The translations under genes and the position numbers were made by a program. A stretch of DNA of 64,000 nucleotides from NCBI GenBank assembly GCA_039026375.1, contig JBCCML010000002.1:97965-161964 (forward strand). The letters run 5' to 3'. Shown piece after piece: positions 25,858-35,092 of the stretch. Below the pieces are notes generated by a model. The model saw only the letters and a list, made by a program, of their open reading frames with translations. It ran no database searches and had not been told where the DNA came from. The number at the start of each line of letters is the position of its first letter. Within the stretch, counting starts at the first letter, position 1. The DNA comes from Thermohalobaculum sp039026375. Its GTDB lineage: Bacteria > Pseudomonadota > Alphaproteobacteria > Rhodobacterales > Rhodobacteraceae.

Positions 25858-27300
25858 ATGATCGCCAAGACGCGCCGCGTGATCGGCTGTGCGGTGGCCA
25901 TGGCGCTGGCCTCAGCCCTCGATGTCGCGGCACAGCCCAACGATCAGACCGTCTTCTACCAACAGGACGGTCTGACGCTGAAATGGCACCTGCAGGCCGG
26001 GCTGTATCTGGCGTTCGAGAACGATGTCTTTTGGGACCTGGCCGCCACCACGGCGCCGGGCACCAACTTTGACGCCGACAAGCGCTGGCAGGAAACATAC
26101 ATCAAACCGGGCCTCAGCTTTCAGCTGGCCCTTGACGATGACGCGACCGTCTTTGGCAAGATCTCCGCCGTTGCCTCCTACACGTTCGGCACCGACCCGT
26201 TCGACGAAGGCGACAACGGCGCGGTGACTCTGGAGGAGGCGTATCTGGGCTTCCGCGGCGTCCTGGATGGCGACGTGGGCTACGAATTCAGCCTGGGCGC
26301 ACGCGAGCTGAAGCTGGGCACGGGCATGCTGATCGCCAACGGCGCCACCAGCGGGTTCGAGCGCGGTACACTGAAATTCGGCCCGCGCAAGGCGTGGGAG
26401 CGCAGCATTGTCGGGCGCCTGACCGGTCAGGGCGCGGCATTGACCGCGTTCTACCTGGACCCGAACGAATTACCGTCGACGGATGGCGAGAACGAGCTGA
26501 TCGGCGTTGATTTGCGTTACGACGCGACTGCGGGTGGGTTCATTGGCGGCACGTTCGTCCATGTTCTGAACTCGCAGACACCCTATCCGCAGGCAGCCCT
26601 CGGCGGCTTCGGCACGCCCGTGATCACAACCGGCGCGCGGGACGGGACGAACACCCTGGGCGGCTATGCCAGGACCGGGCGCTTTGGCGGTGTCTTGCAG
26701 AACCTGACCCTGACCGCGGACGTTGCCTACCAGTGGAATGACCGGATCGACCTGCGGGCCTGGGCGGGACGGGTGCAGGCGATCTATGCCTTCCCAGACC
26801 TGCCCCTGACGCCCAGCCTGACGGTTGGATATCAGACCTTCTCGGGCGACGACCCCCGGACCACGGCGCTGGAGCGATTTGACCCCCTCTACTTCGAAGG
26901 CAGCCCCACGGCGTGGGCGACGGGCACCAAGTCCGCCTCGACCTTTATCAACTCGAACGTCAACGCCCTGGTGGCCGCGATCCAACTGAAGCCCAGCGCG
27001 CAGGACACGCTGACGTTTCGCTATGCCCATATCCGCGCGAACGAGCTGCGCAGCCCCGTCCAGTTCGGCCAGGCGACCCGGCTGGACATCACGGGGCCAA
27101 CCAGCAACGTGGTCTCCGGCGTGACCGATGCCCATCTGGCGGACGATTTCTTCCTGGAATACAACCGCATCATCACGCCAAACATCTTCTTCACGGCCGG
27201 CCTGGCGATTTCACTGCCGGGACAGGGCATCAAAGATGTCAGCGGCGGCAGCGCCCCCAATTGGCCGGGCGGCTTTATGAACATCGTTGTGAACTTCTAA
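25858..27300 (+). CDS. Outer-membrane channel protein (alginate-export/porin-like beta barrel)
   Basis: This 480-residue protein has a signal peptide (MIAKTRRVIGCAVAMALASALDVAAQ) and then alternating amphipathic strands, ending in the C-terminal Phe of FMNIVVNF that marks outer-membrane beta-barrel proteins. The overall pattern, including WQETYIKPGLSFQL and GDVGYEFSLGARELKLG, resembles alginate-export-type porins. It follows the exported amidohydrolase by 31 bp, so the two are probably cotranscribed. The solute is unknown. Confidence 0.75.
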   Translation: MIAKTRRVIGCAVAMALASALDVAAQPNDQTVFYQQDGLTLKWHLQAGLYLAFENDVFWDLAATTAPGTNFDADKRWQETYIKPGLSFQLALDDDATVFGKISAVASYTFGTDPFDEGDNGAVTLEEAYLGFRGVLDGDVGYEFSLGARELKLGTGMLIANGATSGFERGTLKFGPRKAWERSIVGRLTGQGAALTAFYLDPNELPSTDGENELIGVDLRYDATAGGFIGGTFVHVLNSQTPYPQAALGGFGTPVITTGARDGTNTLGGYARTGRFGGVLQNLTLTADVAYQWNDRIDLRAWAGRVQAIYAFPDLPLTPSLTVGYQTFSGDDPRTTALERFDPLYFEGSPTAWATGTKSASTFINSNVNALVAAIQLKPSAQDTLTFRYAHIRANELRSPVQFGQATRLDITGPTSNVVSGVTDAHLADDFFLEYNRIITPNIFFTAGLAISLPGQGIKDVSGGSAPNWPGGFMNIVVNF

Positions 27301-27339
27301 GTACGGCGATCGAGCCAATGGTCCCTGCCCCACGTTCGT

Positions 27340-27390
27340 TGACCCCAGATCCCCGCCCGTTGCCCCCCGCCCGCTGCCCCCTGCCCGCCG
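27340..27390 (+). repeat. C-rich short tandem repeat
   Basis: Roughly three 14-bp units of the form TGCCCCNNGCCCGC occur in the gap between the channel gene and the LysR gene. The units are degenerate and C-rich on this strand. No known function; possibly a slippage product. Confidence 0.45.
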
Positions 27391-27449
27391 ACCTCTGCGC
27401 ACCCCGATTAAGCCTTTGAATTCCGGACAATTGGCAAGACACTGCCCGG

Positions 27450-28355
27450 ATGGACAACCTGGCTGCATTGCGACTGTTCCTGGAAGTGAGCCAGGCCGGC
27501 GGGTTTTCGCAGGCGGCACGCCGCCTGGGTATCAGCACGTCCAGCATCTCGAAAAGCATTCAGCGCCTGGAAGAGGAGTTGGGGGCGAAGCTGCTGACCC
27601 GGACCACAAGATCGGTCTCCCTGACAGTCGAAGGCGAGCGACTTCAGGTTGCCGCGCGGCAATTGATCGAAGATGCCGACAATCTGACGGCGGAATTCTC
27701 GGACTCGCTGGAGAACCCAAGGGGCAAGCTGGTGATTTCCGCGCCCGCGGTCTTTGGGCGGGTCTGGTTGACGGAACGGGTTCTGGCCTTCATGGCGCAG
27801 TTTCCCGATGTCGAGATCGAGCTGATGTTCGAGGACAGACAGGTCGATCTGGCAAGCGAAGGGGTCGATATCGCGATCCGCATCGGCCAATTGGGCGACA
27901 GCCCGAACCTGGTTGCGCGCAAGATCTTTGACGACCGGGTCTATTCCTGCGCGTCCCCTGACTATCTGGCCCGCATGGGCACGCCCGAAACCCCGGATGA
28001 TCTGGCCCGGCATCGCGGCATCCACTACCGGGTGCGCAACACCGGACGCCTGTTCCCCTTCATGTTCGACGTTGACGGAGAAGTCGTGCGCCAAACGCTG
28101 GATCCGGTTCTGATCGGCAACAGTGTCGATGCGCTGATGCAGGCGGCCGAAAAGGGTTTGGGCATCGCTCAACTGCCCAGCTTTCTGGCCAATGAAGGCT
28201 TCGCATCGGGAAAGTTGGTCGAGATCCTGGCGGATCATCGCATGGACCGCTTCCCCTACGCGATCATCTATCAGGATCGCCGGCTGGTTGCGCCGCGGGT
28301 ACGTGCCTTCGTGGACTTCATTGTGGCAAACCCGCCGACCTTTCTGGACGACTGA
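27450..28355 (+). CDS. LysR-family transcriptional regulator
   Basis: This 301-residue LysR regulator has an N-terminal helix-turn-helix (LRLFLEVSQAGGFSQAARRL and STSSISKSIQRLEEELGAKLL) and TRTTRSVSLTVEGERL. An effector domain opens with NPRGKLVISAPAVFGRVWL and contains RKIFDDRVYSCASPDYLARMGTP, as in the CrgA/AaeR subgroup. It lies 122 bp upstream of the RND efflux genes on the same strand, so it may control them or the porin gene upstream (inference). No divergent partner is present. Confidence 0.93.
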   Translation: MDNLAALRLFLEVSQAGGFSQAARRLGISTSSISKSIQRLEEELGAKLLTRTTRSVSLTVEGERLQVAARQLIEDADNLTAEFSDSLENPRGKLVISAPAVFGRVWLTERVLAFMAQFPDVEIELMFEDRQVDLASEGVDIAIRIGQLGDSPNLVARKIFDDRVYSCASPDYLARMGTPETPDDLARHRGIHYRVRNTGRLFPFMFDVDGEVVRQTLDPVLIGNSVDALMQAAEKGLGIAQLPSFLANEGFASGKLVEILADHRMDRFPYAIIYQDRRLVAPRVRAFVDFIVANPPTFLDD

Positions 28356-28477
28356 TCCCGTCTGATTGTTGCCAAATTGGAAAAGGTCTCGTGCCAGCGG
28401 TCGGCCTACCCGTTTGGCGGGGGCGCGCGCATCTCCACCCCATTCGGGGCGCATCGTCCCGTGGTGAGGAGACCGCA

Positions 28478-29677
28478 ATGTTTGGAACACGCACACTTCT
28501 GTCGGGGGTCAGCGTCGGCGCCCTGTTGGCCAGTGCGATCTGGTACACCGCCGAGCACATCGAGATCCCATCTTTTGTGGGCGAGGCCGAGGCCAGCGTC
28601 GGCGCCGCGGTGGCCCCAGCGCCCGCCGTCGATGTGGTCACTGCGACGGTTCGCACGATCGTTGAATGGGACGAGTTCGCCGGCCGCTTCGAGGCAATGG
28701 ACGAGGTCCAGATCCGGGCGCGCGTCTCCGGCTATCTGGAAACAGTGCACTTCCAGCCCGGCCAGATCGTCGAAAAGGGCGATCTCTTATTCAGCATCGA
28801 TGCCCGCCCCTTTGAAGCCGCACTGGCTGAGGCCGAGGCACGCATGGCCGAAGCCCGCGCCGCCCTGCGCCTGGCGCAATCGGAACTGGCCCGTGCCCAG
28901 CAGTTGTTTGAAGGCGGCCATGTCAGCGGCTCGGTCCTGGATGCCCGGGCACAGGACGCATCGGCCGCCGATGCCGCCTGGGCGGCCGCTGCGGCGGTGG
29001 TGGAACGTGCCAGGCTGGACCTGAGTTTCACGCAGATCACGGCGCCTGTCTCGGGTCGTATCTCGGATGACGCTGTCAGCCCGGGCAACCTGATTTCCGC
29101 CGGTGCCACGGCGCAGACGCTGACCACGATCGTGTCGCTGAACCCGATCCACTTTGTCTTTGACGCGACCGAGCAGCAATACCTGGCCTATGTCCGGGCC
29201 ACCCGGCCCGACGGTCTGCGCGACCGAGCCCGCACCACGCCCGTCGCGGTGCGGCTGATCGACGAGCCGGATTATGCCCATGAAGGCACCATCGATTTCG
29301 TGGATAACCGCATCGACCGGTTGACGGGGACCATCCGGGGCCGCGCCGTCTTCGACAACGCCGATGGCATGCTGACACCCGGCATGTTCGGCCGCTTGCG
29401 GCTGGCCACAGCGGTGGATGTCGAGCGCGTGCTGATCCCCAAGCGGGCCATCGGCTCGGACCAAAGCAGCAAATTGGTCTGGGTCGTCACCGCCGAGGGC
29501 ACCGTGACCCGCCGGCAGGTCACGCTGGGCGGTCAGCATCAGGGCCTGCGTATCGTTCTGTCGGGTGTAGAGCCCGGCGACCAAGTGGTCGTCGGCGGCC
29601 TGCACATGCTGGAAGAGGGCGCGCCCGTCACAGCGCGCGTCATTGATCAGGACCCTGTCCAGGTGGCGACGCGCTGA
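28478..29677 (+). CDS. RND efflux periplasmic adaptor (membrane fusion protein)
   Basis: This 399-residue adaptor of the AcrA/MexA family has an N-terminal anchor or signal segment (TLLSGVSVGALLASAIWYTA) and a barrel-lipoyl half RVSGYLETVHFQPGQIVEKGD. A coiled-coil hairpin covers about residues 105-165 (rich in A, E, R and Q), and the second lipoyl half is LDLSFTQITAPVSGRIS. The start at 28478 has GAGGAG 5 nt upstream; an upstream ATG would add 29 residues without function. It is followed 36 bp later by the RND pump. No outer-membrane factor gene follows, so the pump may share one encoded elsewhere. Confidence 0.93.
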   Translation: MFGTRTLLSGVSVGALLASAIWYTAEHIEIPSFVGEAEASVGAAVAPAPAVDVVTATVRTIVEWDEFAGRFEAMDEVQIRARVSGYLETVHFQPGQIVEKGDLLFSIDARPFEAALAEAEARMAEARAALRLAQSELARAQQLFEGGHVSGSVLDARAQDASAADAAWAAAAAVVERARLDLSFTQITAPVSGRISDDAVSPGNLISAGATAQTLTTIVSLNPIHFVFDATEQQYLAYVRATRPDGLRDRARTTPVAVRLIDEPDYAHEGTIDFVDNRIDRLTGTIRGRAVFDNADGMLTPGMFGRLRLATAVDVERVLIPKRAIGSDQSSKLVWVVTAEGTVTRRQVTLGGQHQGLRIVLSGVEPGDQVVVGGLHMLEEGAPVTARVIDQDPVQVATR

Positions 29678-29713
29678 CGTCAGCGCCGCCCCCCTAAAGG
29701 TGAGGATAGACTA

Positions 29714-32700
29714 ATGAAACTGCCCCAATTCTTTATCGACCGGCCGATCTTCGCGATTGTTGTTTCGGCCTTTATCACGATCGTCGGCGCGCTCAGCTAC
29801 TTCACGCTGCCCGTTGCCCAATACCCCGCAGTCGCCCCGCCAACCGTGCAGGTGACTGCCCAATATCCCGGCGCCTCGGCAGAGACGATCGCCGACACCG
29901 TGGCCACGCCCCTTGAACAACAGATCAACGGCGTCGAGGGCATGCTCTACTTGTCGTCCCAGGCCACCGGCGACGGCAAGCTGACGATCACCGTGACGTT
30001 CGAGCTGGGCACCGATCTGGATGCGGCCCAGGTGCTGGTGCAGAACCGCGTCTCGATTGCCGAGCCGCGACTGCCGGAGCCCGTTCGGCGCCTCGGGGTT
30101 GTCACCCAAAAGTCGTCGCCTGACCTTCTGCTGGTCGTCCACATGTTCTCGCCCGACGGCTCGCGCGACGATCTCTACATCACGAACACGGCGCAGCGGG
30201 TACGGGACGAACTGACCCGCCTGGGCGGCGTTGGCAATGTGACGATCTTCGGTGCCCGCGACTACGCGATGCGCATCTGGCTGGACCCCGAGCGGATCGC
30301 CGCCGTGGCGCTGACACCCGGCGACGTCATCGCGGCCTTGCGCGCCCAGAACGCCCAAGTTGCCTCGGGCCGTCTGAACCAACAGCCCACGCCACAGGCC
30401 GGTGCCTTCGAGCTGTCGGTCGAAACAGCGGGTCGTCTGGCCGATCCTGCCGAGTTTGAAAGCATCATCGTCAAACGCGGGGAAGACGGCCGCATCGTGC
30501 GCCTGCGCGATGTGGCGCGGGTCGAGCTGGGCGCCGCCGATTACACCACCCGGGCCTACCTGGACACCAAGCAGGCCGTTGCGATGGTGATCAACCAACG
30601 GCCTGGCACGAACGCGCTGGCGACCGCCGAAGAGGTGCTGGCCACCGTCGAACAGTTGTCCCAGGACTTCCCCGAGGGCATCGCCTATGACGTGATCTAC
30701 AACCCGACCGAGTTCATCCAAGCCTCGATCGACGCGGTGGTCGCGACGATGGTCGAGGCGGTCCTGCTGGTGGTGGCCGTGGTGCTGCTGTTCCTGGGCA
30801 CCTGGCGGGCGGCGGTGACGCCGATCCTTGCGATCCCGGTATCCTTGATCGGCACGTTCGCAGTGATGTCGGCGCTGGGATACTCCATCAACAACCTGTC
30901 ACTTTTCGGCCTGGTGCTGGCCGTCGGGATCGTCGTCGATGACGCGATCATCGTGGTCGAAGGCATCGAGAAACACATCCGGGGCGGCCTGTCGCCGCGC
31001 GATGCCGCCAAGCGTACCATGAAGGAAGTCTCGGGCGCACTAGTGGCCACCTCGCTGGTCTTGGCAGCGGTCTTCATCCCCACAGCAGCCGTTGCCGGGA
31101 TCTCCGGCCAATTCTACCAGCAGTTTGCTGTGACCATCACCGCGGCCACGGCGATCTCGCTTCTGGTGTCGCTGACGCTGAGCCCGGCACTTGCGGCCCT
31201 GCTGCTGCGCCCGCATGGGGCTTCCAAGCCGGGTCTTCTTATGCGGCCCTTGATGTGGGCCCTGGGCAAGTTCGACCGCGGGGTCGATCGGGCCTCGGAC
31301 GGCTATGCCTGGACGACCACGCGGCTGGTTCGGGCGCCGGCCATCATGCTGGCCCTGTTCGGCGGCCTGCTGCTGCTGACGGACCACCAGTTCGGCAAGG
31401 TGCCGGCCGGCTTCATCCCCGAGCAGGACCAGGGCTACTACATCACGGTCGTCCAACTGCCGCCGGGTGCCTCGCTAGAGCGGACGGACGCCGTGGTGCG
31501 CCAGGCAACCGAAAGCCTGCTGGACATCGACGGGGTCGAGCACGCGGCGGTCTTTGCGGGCTTTAACGGTGCAACGTTCACCACCGAGTCCAATACCGGC
31601 GTCATCTTCTTCACCACCACGTCCTTCGATGAGCGGGCGGAGAAGGGCGTCGTCGCCGAAGAGGTACTGGGCCAGGCCCGCCAACAGATGGCGGCGATCA
31701 CCGATGCGGCGATCTTCGTCATCGCACCGCCGCCCGTCCGCGGGATCGGCACCGGCGGCGGCTTCAAGATGATGCTGCAGGACACCGGCAATGTTGGCCC
31801 CGTCGCCCTGGAGCAAGCCGCGCGTGCCCTTGCCGGGGCCGCGAACCAGGATCCCGGTCTCGTGGCGGTCTTTTCGCTCTACTCCACCGGGACACCACGT
31901 GTCTGGGCAGAGATCGACCGCGAGCGGGCCGAGATGCTGAACGTGCCCGTGGCGAACATCCACGCGGCGTTGGAGGTCTACTTGGGCTCGGCCTACGTGA
32001 ACGACGTCAACCTGTTCGGCCGCACCTATCAGGTGATTGCCCAGGCGGATGCCGAGTTCCGGCAATCTGTCGACGACGTGGCCCGCCTGCGTACCCGGTC
32101 GGCGGACGGTGCGATGGTGCCCTTGGGCGCGGTGGCGACCTTCCACGACACCACCGGGCCGCTACGTCAGCCCCGCTATAACCTTTACCCCGCCGCGGCG
32201 GTGCAGGGTCAGGCGTTGCCGGGCGTGTCGTCAGCCGAAGCGCTGGAGAGGATGGAGGCCTTGGCCGCCCAAGTCCTGCCCGCAGGCATCTCGTTCGAAT
32301 GGACGGAACTGAGCTATCAGGAAAAGAACACCGAGGATACGGCAGCGTTGGTCTTTGCCTTCGCCGTGCTGTTCGTCTTCCTGGTGCTGGCGGCACAGTA
32401 TGAAAGCTGGGCTCTGCCCGCGGCTGTCATCCTGATTGTGCCGATGGTCCTGCTATCTGCGATCACAGGGGTCTGGCTGGCGGGGCTGGACAACAACATT
32501 CTGGTGCAGATCGGCTTTGTGGTCCTTGTGGCACTCGCCTCGAAGAACGCGATCCTGATCGTCGAGTTCGCGCGTCAGGCCGAGGATGATGGTCTGGACC
32601 GCTGGGCCGCGGCTGTGCAGGCCGCCCGCACCCGGCTGCGTCCCATTGTGATGACCTCGCTGGCGTTTATCCTGGGCGTTGTGCCGCTGATGATCGCCAC

Positions 32701-32863
32701 GGGTGCGGGCGCCGAAATGCGCCAGGCGCTGGGTGTCTCGGTCTTCTCGGGCATGCTGGGGGTCACGGTCTTCGGGCTGCTGTTCACGCCGGCGTTCTAC
32801 GTGGCGGTCAGGGCGTTGGAGGACCGGATCAGAGGCACACGGCCCAAGGTGCTGCCTGCGTAA
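29714..32863 (+). CDS. RND efflux pump, HAE1/AcrB family
   Basis: This 1049-residue inner-membrane proton-driven pump is of normal length for AcrB-like proteins. It opens FFIDRPIFAIVVSAFITIVG and has two large periplasmic domains. The proton-relay pair is in LAVGIVVDDAIIVVEGIEKH (TM4), and VALASKNAILIVEFARQ occurs in TM10-11. The motif PAGFIPEQDQGYYITVVQLP is typical of multidrug HAE1 members. It forms a unit with the adaptor upstream. Substrates could include drugs, solvents or toxic intermediates. A terminator-like hairpin follows at 32908. Confidence 0.95.
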   Translation: MKLPQFFIDRPIFAIVVSAFITIVGALSYFTLPVAQYPAVAPPTVQVTAQYPGASAETIADTVATPLEQQINGVEGMLYLSSQATGDGKLTITVTFELGTDLDAAQVLVQNRVSIAEPRLPEPVRRLGVVTQKSSPDLLLVVHMFSPDGSRDDLYITNTAQRVRDELTRLGGVGNVTIFGARDYAMRIWLDPERIAAVALTPGDVIAALRAQNAQVASGRLNQQPTPQAGAFELSVETAGRLADPAEFESIIVKRGEDGRIVRLRDVARVELGAADYTTRAYLDTKQAVAMVINQRPGTNALATAEEVLATVEQLSQDFPEGIAYDVIYNPTEFIQASIDAVVATMVEAVLLVVAVVLLFLGTWRAAVTPILAIPVSLIGTFAVMSALGYSINNLSLFGLVLAVGIVVDDAIIVVEGIEKHIRGGLSPRDAAKRTMKEVSGALVATSLVLAAVFIPTAAVAGISGQFYQQFAVTITAATAISLLVSLTLSPALAALLLRPHGASKPGLLMRPLMWALGKFDRGVDRASDGYAWTTTRLVRAPAIMLALFGGLLLLTDHQFGKVPAGFIPEQDQGYYITVVQLPPGASLERTDAVVRQATESLLDIDGVEHAAVFAGFNGATFTTESNTGVIFFTTTSFDERAEKGVVAEEVLGQARQQMAAITDAAIFVIAPPPVRGIGTGGGFKMMLQDTGNVGPVALEQAARALAGAANQDPGLVAVFSLYSTGTPRVWAEIDRERAEMLNVPVANIHAALEVYLGSAYVNDVNLFGRTYQVIAQADAEFRQSVDDVARLRTRSADGAMVPLGAVATFHDTTGPLRQPRYNLYPAAAVQGQALPGVSSAEALERMEALAAQVLPAGISFEWTELSYQEKNTEDTAALVFAFAVLFVFLVLAAQYESWALPAAVILIVPMVLLSAITGVWLAGLDNNILVQIGFVVLVALASKNAILIVEFARQAEDDGLDRWAAAVQAARTRLRPIVMTSLAFILGVVPLMIATGAGAEMRQALGVSVFSGMLGVTVFGLLFTPAFYVAVRALEDRIRGTRPKVLPA

Positions 32864-32907
32864 TCCATAAGTTTGGCGTCCGTTTCCTCACCTGGGACGC
32901 CCTTGGG

Positions 32908-32940
32908 GGTCCGGCTGTAAAGGCCGGGCCCTCTTCGTTT
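32908..32940 (+). terminator. Rho-independent-like terminator after the RND pump gene
   Basis: GGTCCGGC (32908-32915) pairs with GCCGGGCC (32923-32930), with one G-U pair, around the loop TGTAAAG. A pyrimidine- and T-rich stretch CTCTTCGTTT follows. It begins 45 bp after the pump stop codon. Confidence 0.7.
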
Positions 32941-33156
32941 GAGACCGCTTTGCAAGCGCCCCGAAATTGATGCGCCGGTCGGTCCGCGCCTCAAGACCTG
33001 GAAGTTCCCGGTGGTTGAAGCGGCGACGACGCGCCATGCGTCAGGTCCTGACACCGATTGCCCTGGCGGCTGATGCGCTCTAGCGTCTTCGCCAGGAATC
33101 GGTGACGCGCTCCGGCCAGATGAACGCCCGGGGCTCTCATTGGGGAACGATCAGGC

Positions 33157-34650
33157 ATGCCGCGCAGGGGTAGAGCTCTACAAACCTCGACAGGCGTCGC
33201 AAGACTTCCCCATCGTGCTCTGGGGGGCTGCTTCCGGCCCCTCAAGCGAGCGGAACTCGAGCGCATTTTGGCCGCCGCCCTGGACATCCTAGAGACCATC
33301 GGCCTCGCCGACGCGCCTAGCTCCGTTCTCGGTGACCTATTAACCCGGGGGGCCAATCTCTCGCCCCACGGACGGCTCTGCTTCCCGCGGGCCATAGTCG
33401 AGGACGCACTTGCCCGCGCGCCCCGGCGCGTTGATTTACCGGGGTTCTCCCCGCACACCGGCCTGACCATCGGAGAGCGCCGGGTCCACATCGGCACCGG
33501 GGGGGCTGCGGTGCAGGTGCTGGATGCCGAGACACTGGCCTACCGCGATACCACGCTGGCAGATCTCCACGCGCTGATGCAGGTGCTGGATGCCTGCGAG
33601 AACATACACTACGGCGTGCGCCCTGTCGTTGCCCGCGATGTTGCCGATCCGCTGGAGCAGGATCTGAACACGGCGTTCGCGTGCCTGAAAGGGACGGGCA
33701 AGCCGATTGGCGTCAGCTTTCATGCGGCTGCTGCCTTAGAGCGCGCGATCTCGATGTTCGACGCGGCGCTGGGTGCGGAGGGTGCCTTTCGGGCGACCCC
33801 CTTCTGCATGGGGGTCATCGTTCACGTGGTGCCGCCGCTCCGCTTCGCGCAAGACGGCGTCGAGGTGCTGCAGACCTGTGTGCGCCAGGGGATGATCCCG
33901 CAAATCTGCTCGGCGGGACAGGCGGGTGCGACCAGCCCCGTGACCTTGGCGGGCGCCCTGGCGCAGGGACTTGCCGAGTGTTTGGCCGGGCTGGTCCTGG
34001 TCGACCATGTCCGCCCGGGCGCGCCCTGCATTTATGCGCTGATGCCCTTCGTCTCAGACCTTCGAACGGGGGCCATGACGGGCGGCGGCGGCGAGGGCGC
34101 GGTTGCAAGTGCCGCCGCGGCGCAGTTGCTTGCCCATATCGGGCTGCCTTCCACGGTGTCTGCCGGCATGACGGATGCCAAGATCGCCGACGTTCAGGCG
34201 GGATACGAGAAAGGCTATACTGTGGCGTTGGCCGCCCACGCGGGCGCGGACATGATCAACCTATCCGTCGGCATGCTGGGGTCGATCATGGTGGCCTCGC
34301 CCGAGGCCATGGTGATCGACGATGACATGTGCGGGGCCATCCTGCGCTCTGTGCGCGGGATCGAGGTGTCTGCCGATGCGCTGGATCTGGACGCAATCCA
34401 CCGCGTGGCCACAGGCGAGGGTCACTATCTGGGCGAGGCGCAAACGCTGGCCCGGATGAAGACCGACTATGTCTATCCCACACTTGCCGACCGGCGCAGC
34501 GTCGCCGACTGGCAGTCCGCGGGCCGCCCCAGCCTGTGGAGCCGGGCCACCGCACGGGTCCAGGAGATCCTCGCCGAGCCGCCCGGCCATCTCTCGCGCG
34601 CGGCCGAGGCCCGCGTGCGCGACGCCTTTCCCATTCACCTACCGGAGTAG
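33157..34650 (+). CDS. MttB-family methyltransferase (non-pyrrolysine type)
   Basis: This 497-residue protein is of the trimethylamine methyltransferase (MttB/COG5598) superfamily. The family features are GVRPVVARDVADPLEQDLNTAF, KPIGVSFHAAAALERAISMF, GQAGATSPVTLAGALAQGLAE and MTDAKIADVQAGYEKGYTV. The frame contains no internal TAG, so it is a non-pyrrolysine member like the glycine-betaine enzyme MtgB, not a trimethylamine-specific enzyme. It leads a four-gene plus-strand operon with an SRPBCC protein, a racemase-superfamily protein and a demethylating flavoprotein. I see no corrinoid-protein gene next to it. A role in demethylating an N-methylated amine is inferred. Confidence 0.9.
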   Translation: MPRRGRALQTSTGVARLPHRALGGCFRPLKRAELERILAAALDILETIGLADAPSSVLGDLLTRGANLSPHGRLCFPRAIVEDALARAPRRVDLPGFSPHTGLTIGERRVHIGTGGAAVQVLDAETLAYRDTTLADLHALMQVLDACENIHYGVRPVVARDVADPLEQDLNTAFACLKGTGKPIGVSFHAAAALERAISMFDAALGAEGAFRATPFCMGVIVHVVPPLRFAQDGVEVLQTCVRQGMIPQICSAGQAGATSPVTLAGALAQGLAECLAGLVLVDHVRPGAPCIYALMPFVSDLRTGAMTGGGGEGAVASAAAAQLLAHIGLPSTVSAGMTDAKIADVQAGYEKGYTVALAAHAGADMINLSVGMLGSIMVASPEAMVIDDDMCGAILRSVRGIEVSADALDLDAIHRVATGEGHYLGEAQTLARMKTDYVYPTLADRRSVADWQSAGRPSLWSRATARVQEILAEPPGHLSRAAEARVRDAFPIHLPE

Positions 34651-34656
34651 CCGCCG

Positions 34657-35091
34657 ATGCACGTTTACCGTTCCATGATCCTTGACGCGCCGCTTGACCA
34701 GGTCTGGGCCGTCGTGCGTGCCTTCGACGGGGTGGCGGCGTGGAACCCGGCGGTCACGGCCGCCCAGATGGAAAGCGGCACCGCCACTGCCACAGGCTCG
34801 ATCCGGCACCTGGACATCGCCGATGGCACCGCGTTTCGCGAGACACTGCTGGCCCACTCGGATGCCGAGCATTTCTATACCTACGACATTCTTGACAGCC
34901 CCCTTCCAGTTACGGGGTACATCTCGACCCACCGGTTCCTGCCCATCACCCATACCGACCAAACGCTGGGGATCTGGGAGAGCCAGTTCAATTGCGACGA
35001 AGGTGTCGCGGCCGAGATGGACGCGGTGGTCGGCGATGCGATCTACATCGGCGGGATGACCGGGCTGAACGACTACCTGAGAAAGGGCTGA
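34657..35091 (+). CDS. SRPBCC (START/Bet v1-like) family protein
   Basis: This 144-residue protein of the polyketide-cyclase/SRPBCC fold opens with MHVYRSMILDAPLDQVWAVV and DGVAAWNP, the usual start of these ligand-binding domains, and ends with a long C-terminal helix. It starts 6 bp after the MttB-type stop and ends 1 bp before the next gene, so it is part of the operon. SRPBCC domains bind hydrophobic or small ligands and sometimes are enzymes. The role here is unknown; a ligand-binding helper for the methylated substrate is only a guess. Confidence 0.83.
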   Translation: MHVYRSMILDAPLDQVWAVVRAFDGVAAWNPAVTAAQMESGTATATGSIRHLDIADGTAFRETLLAHSDAEHFYTYDILDSPLPVTGYISTHRFLPITHTDQTLGIWESQFNCDEGVAAEMDAVVGDAIYIGGMTGLNDYLRKG

Positions 35092-35092
35092 C

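Noticed and set aside
23961..25940. 659-codon minus-strand open frame opposite the amidohydrolase
   Set aside because: Antisense shadow of a gene with clear metal-site motifs on the plus strand.
29711..30721. 336-codon minus-strand open frame opposite the RND pump gene
   Set aside because: Antisense shadow; the plus strand encodes a complete RND pump.
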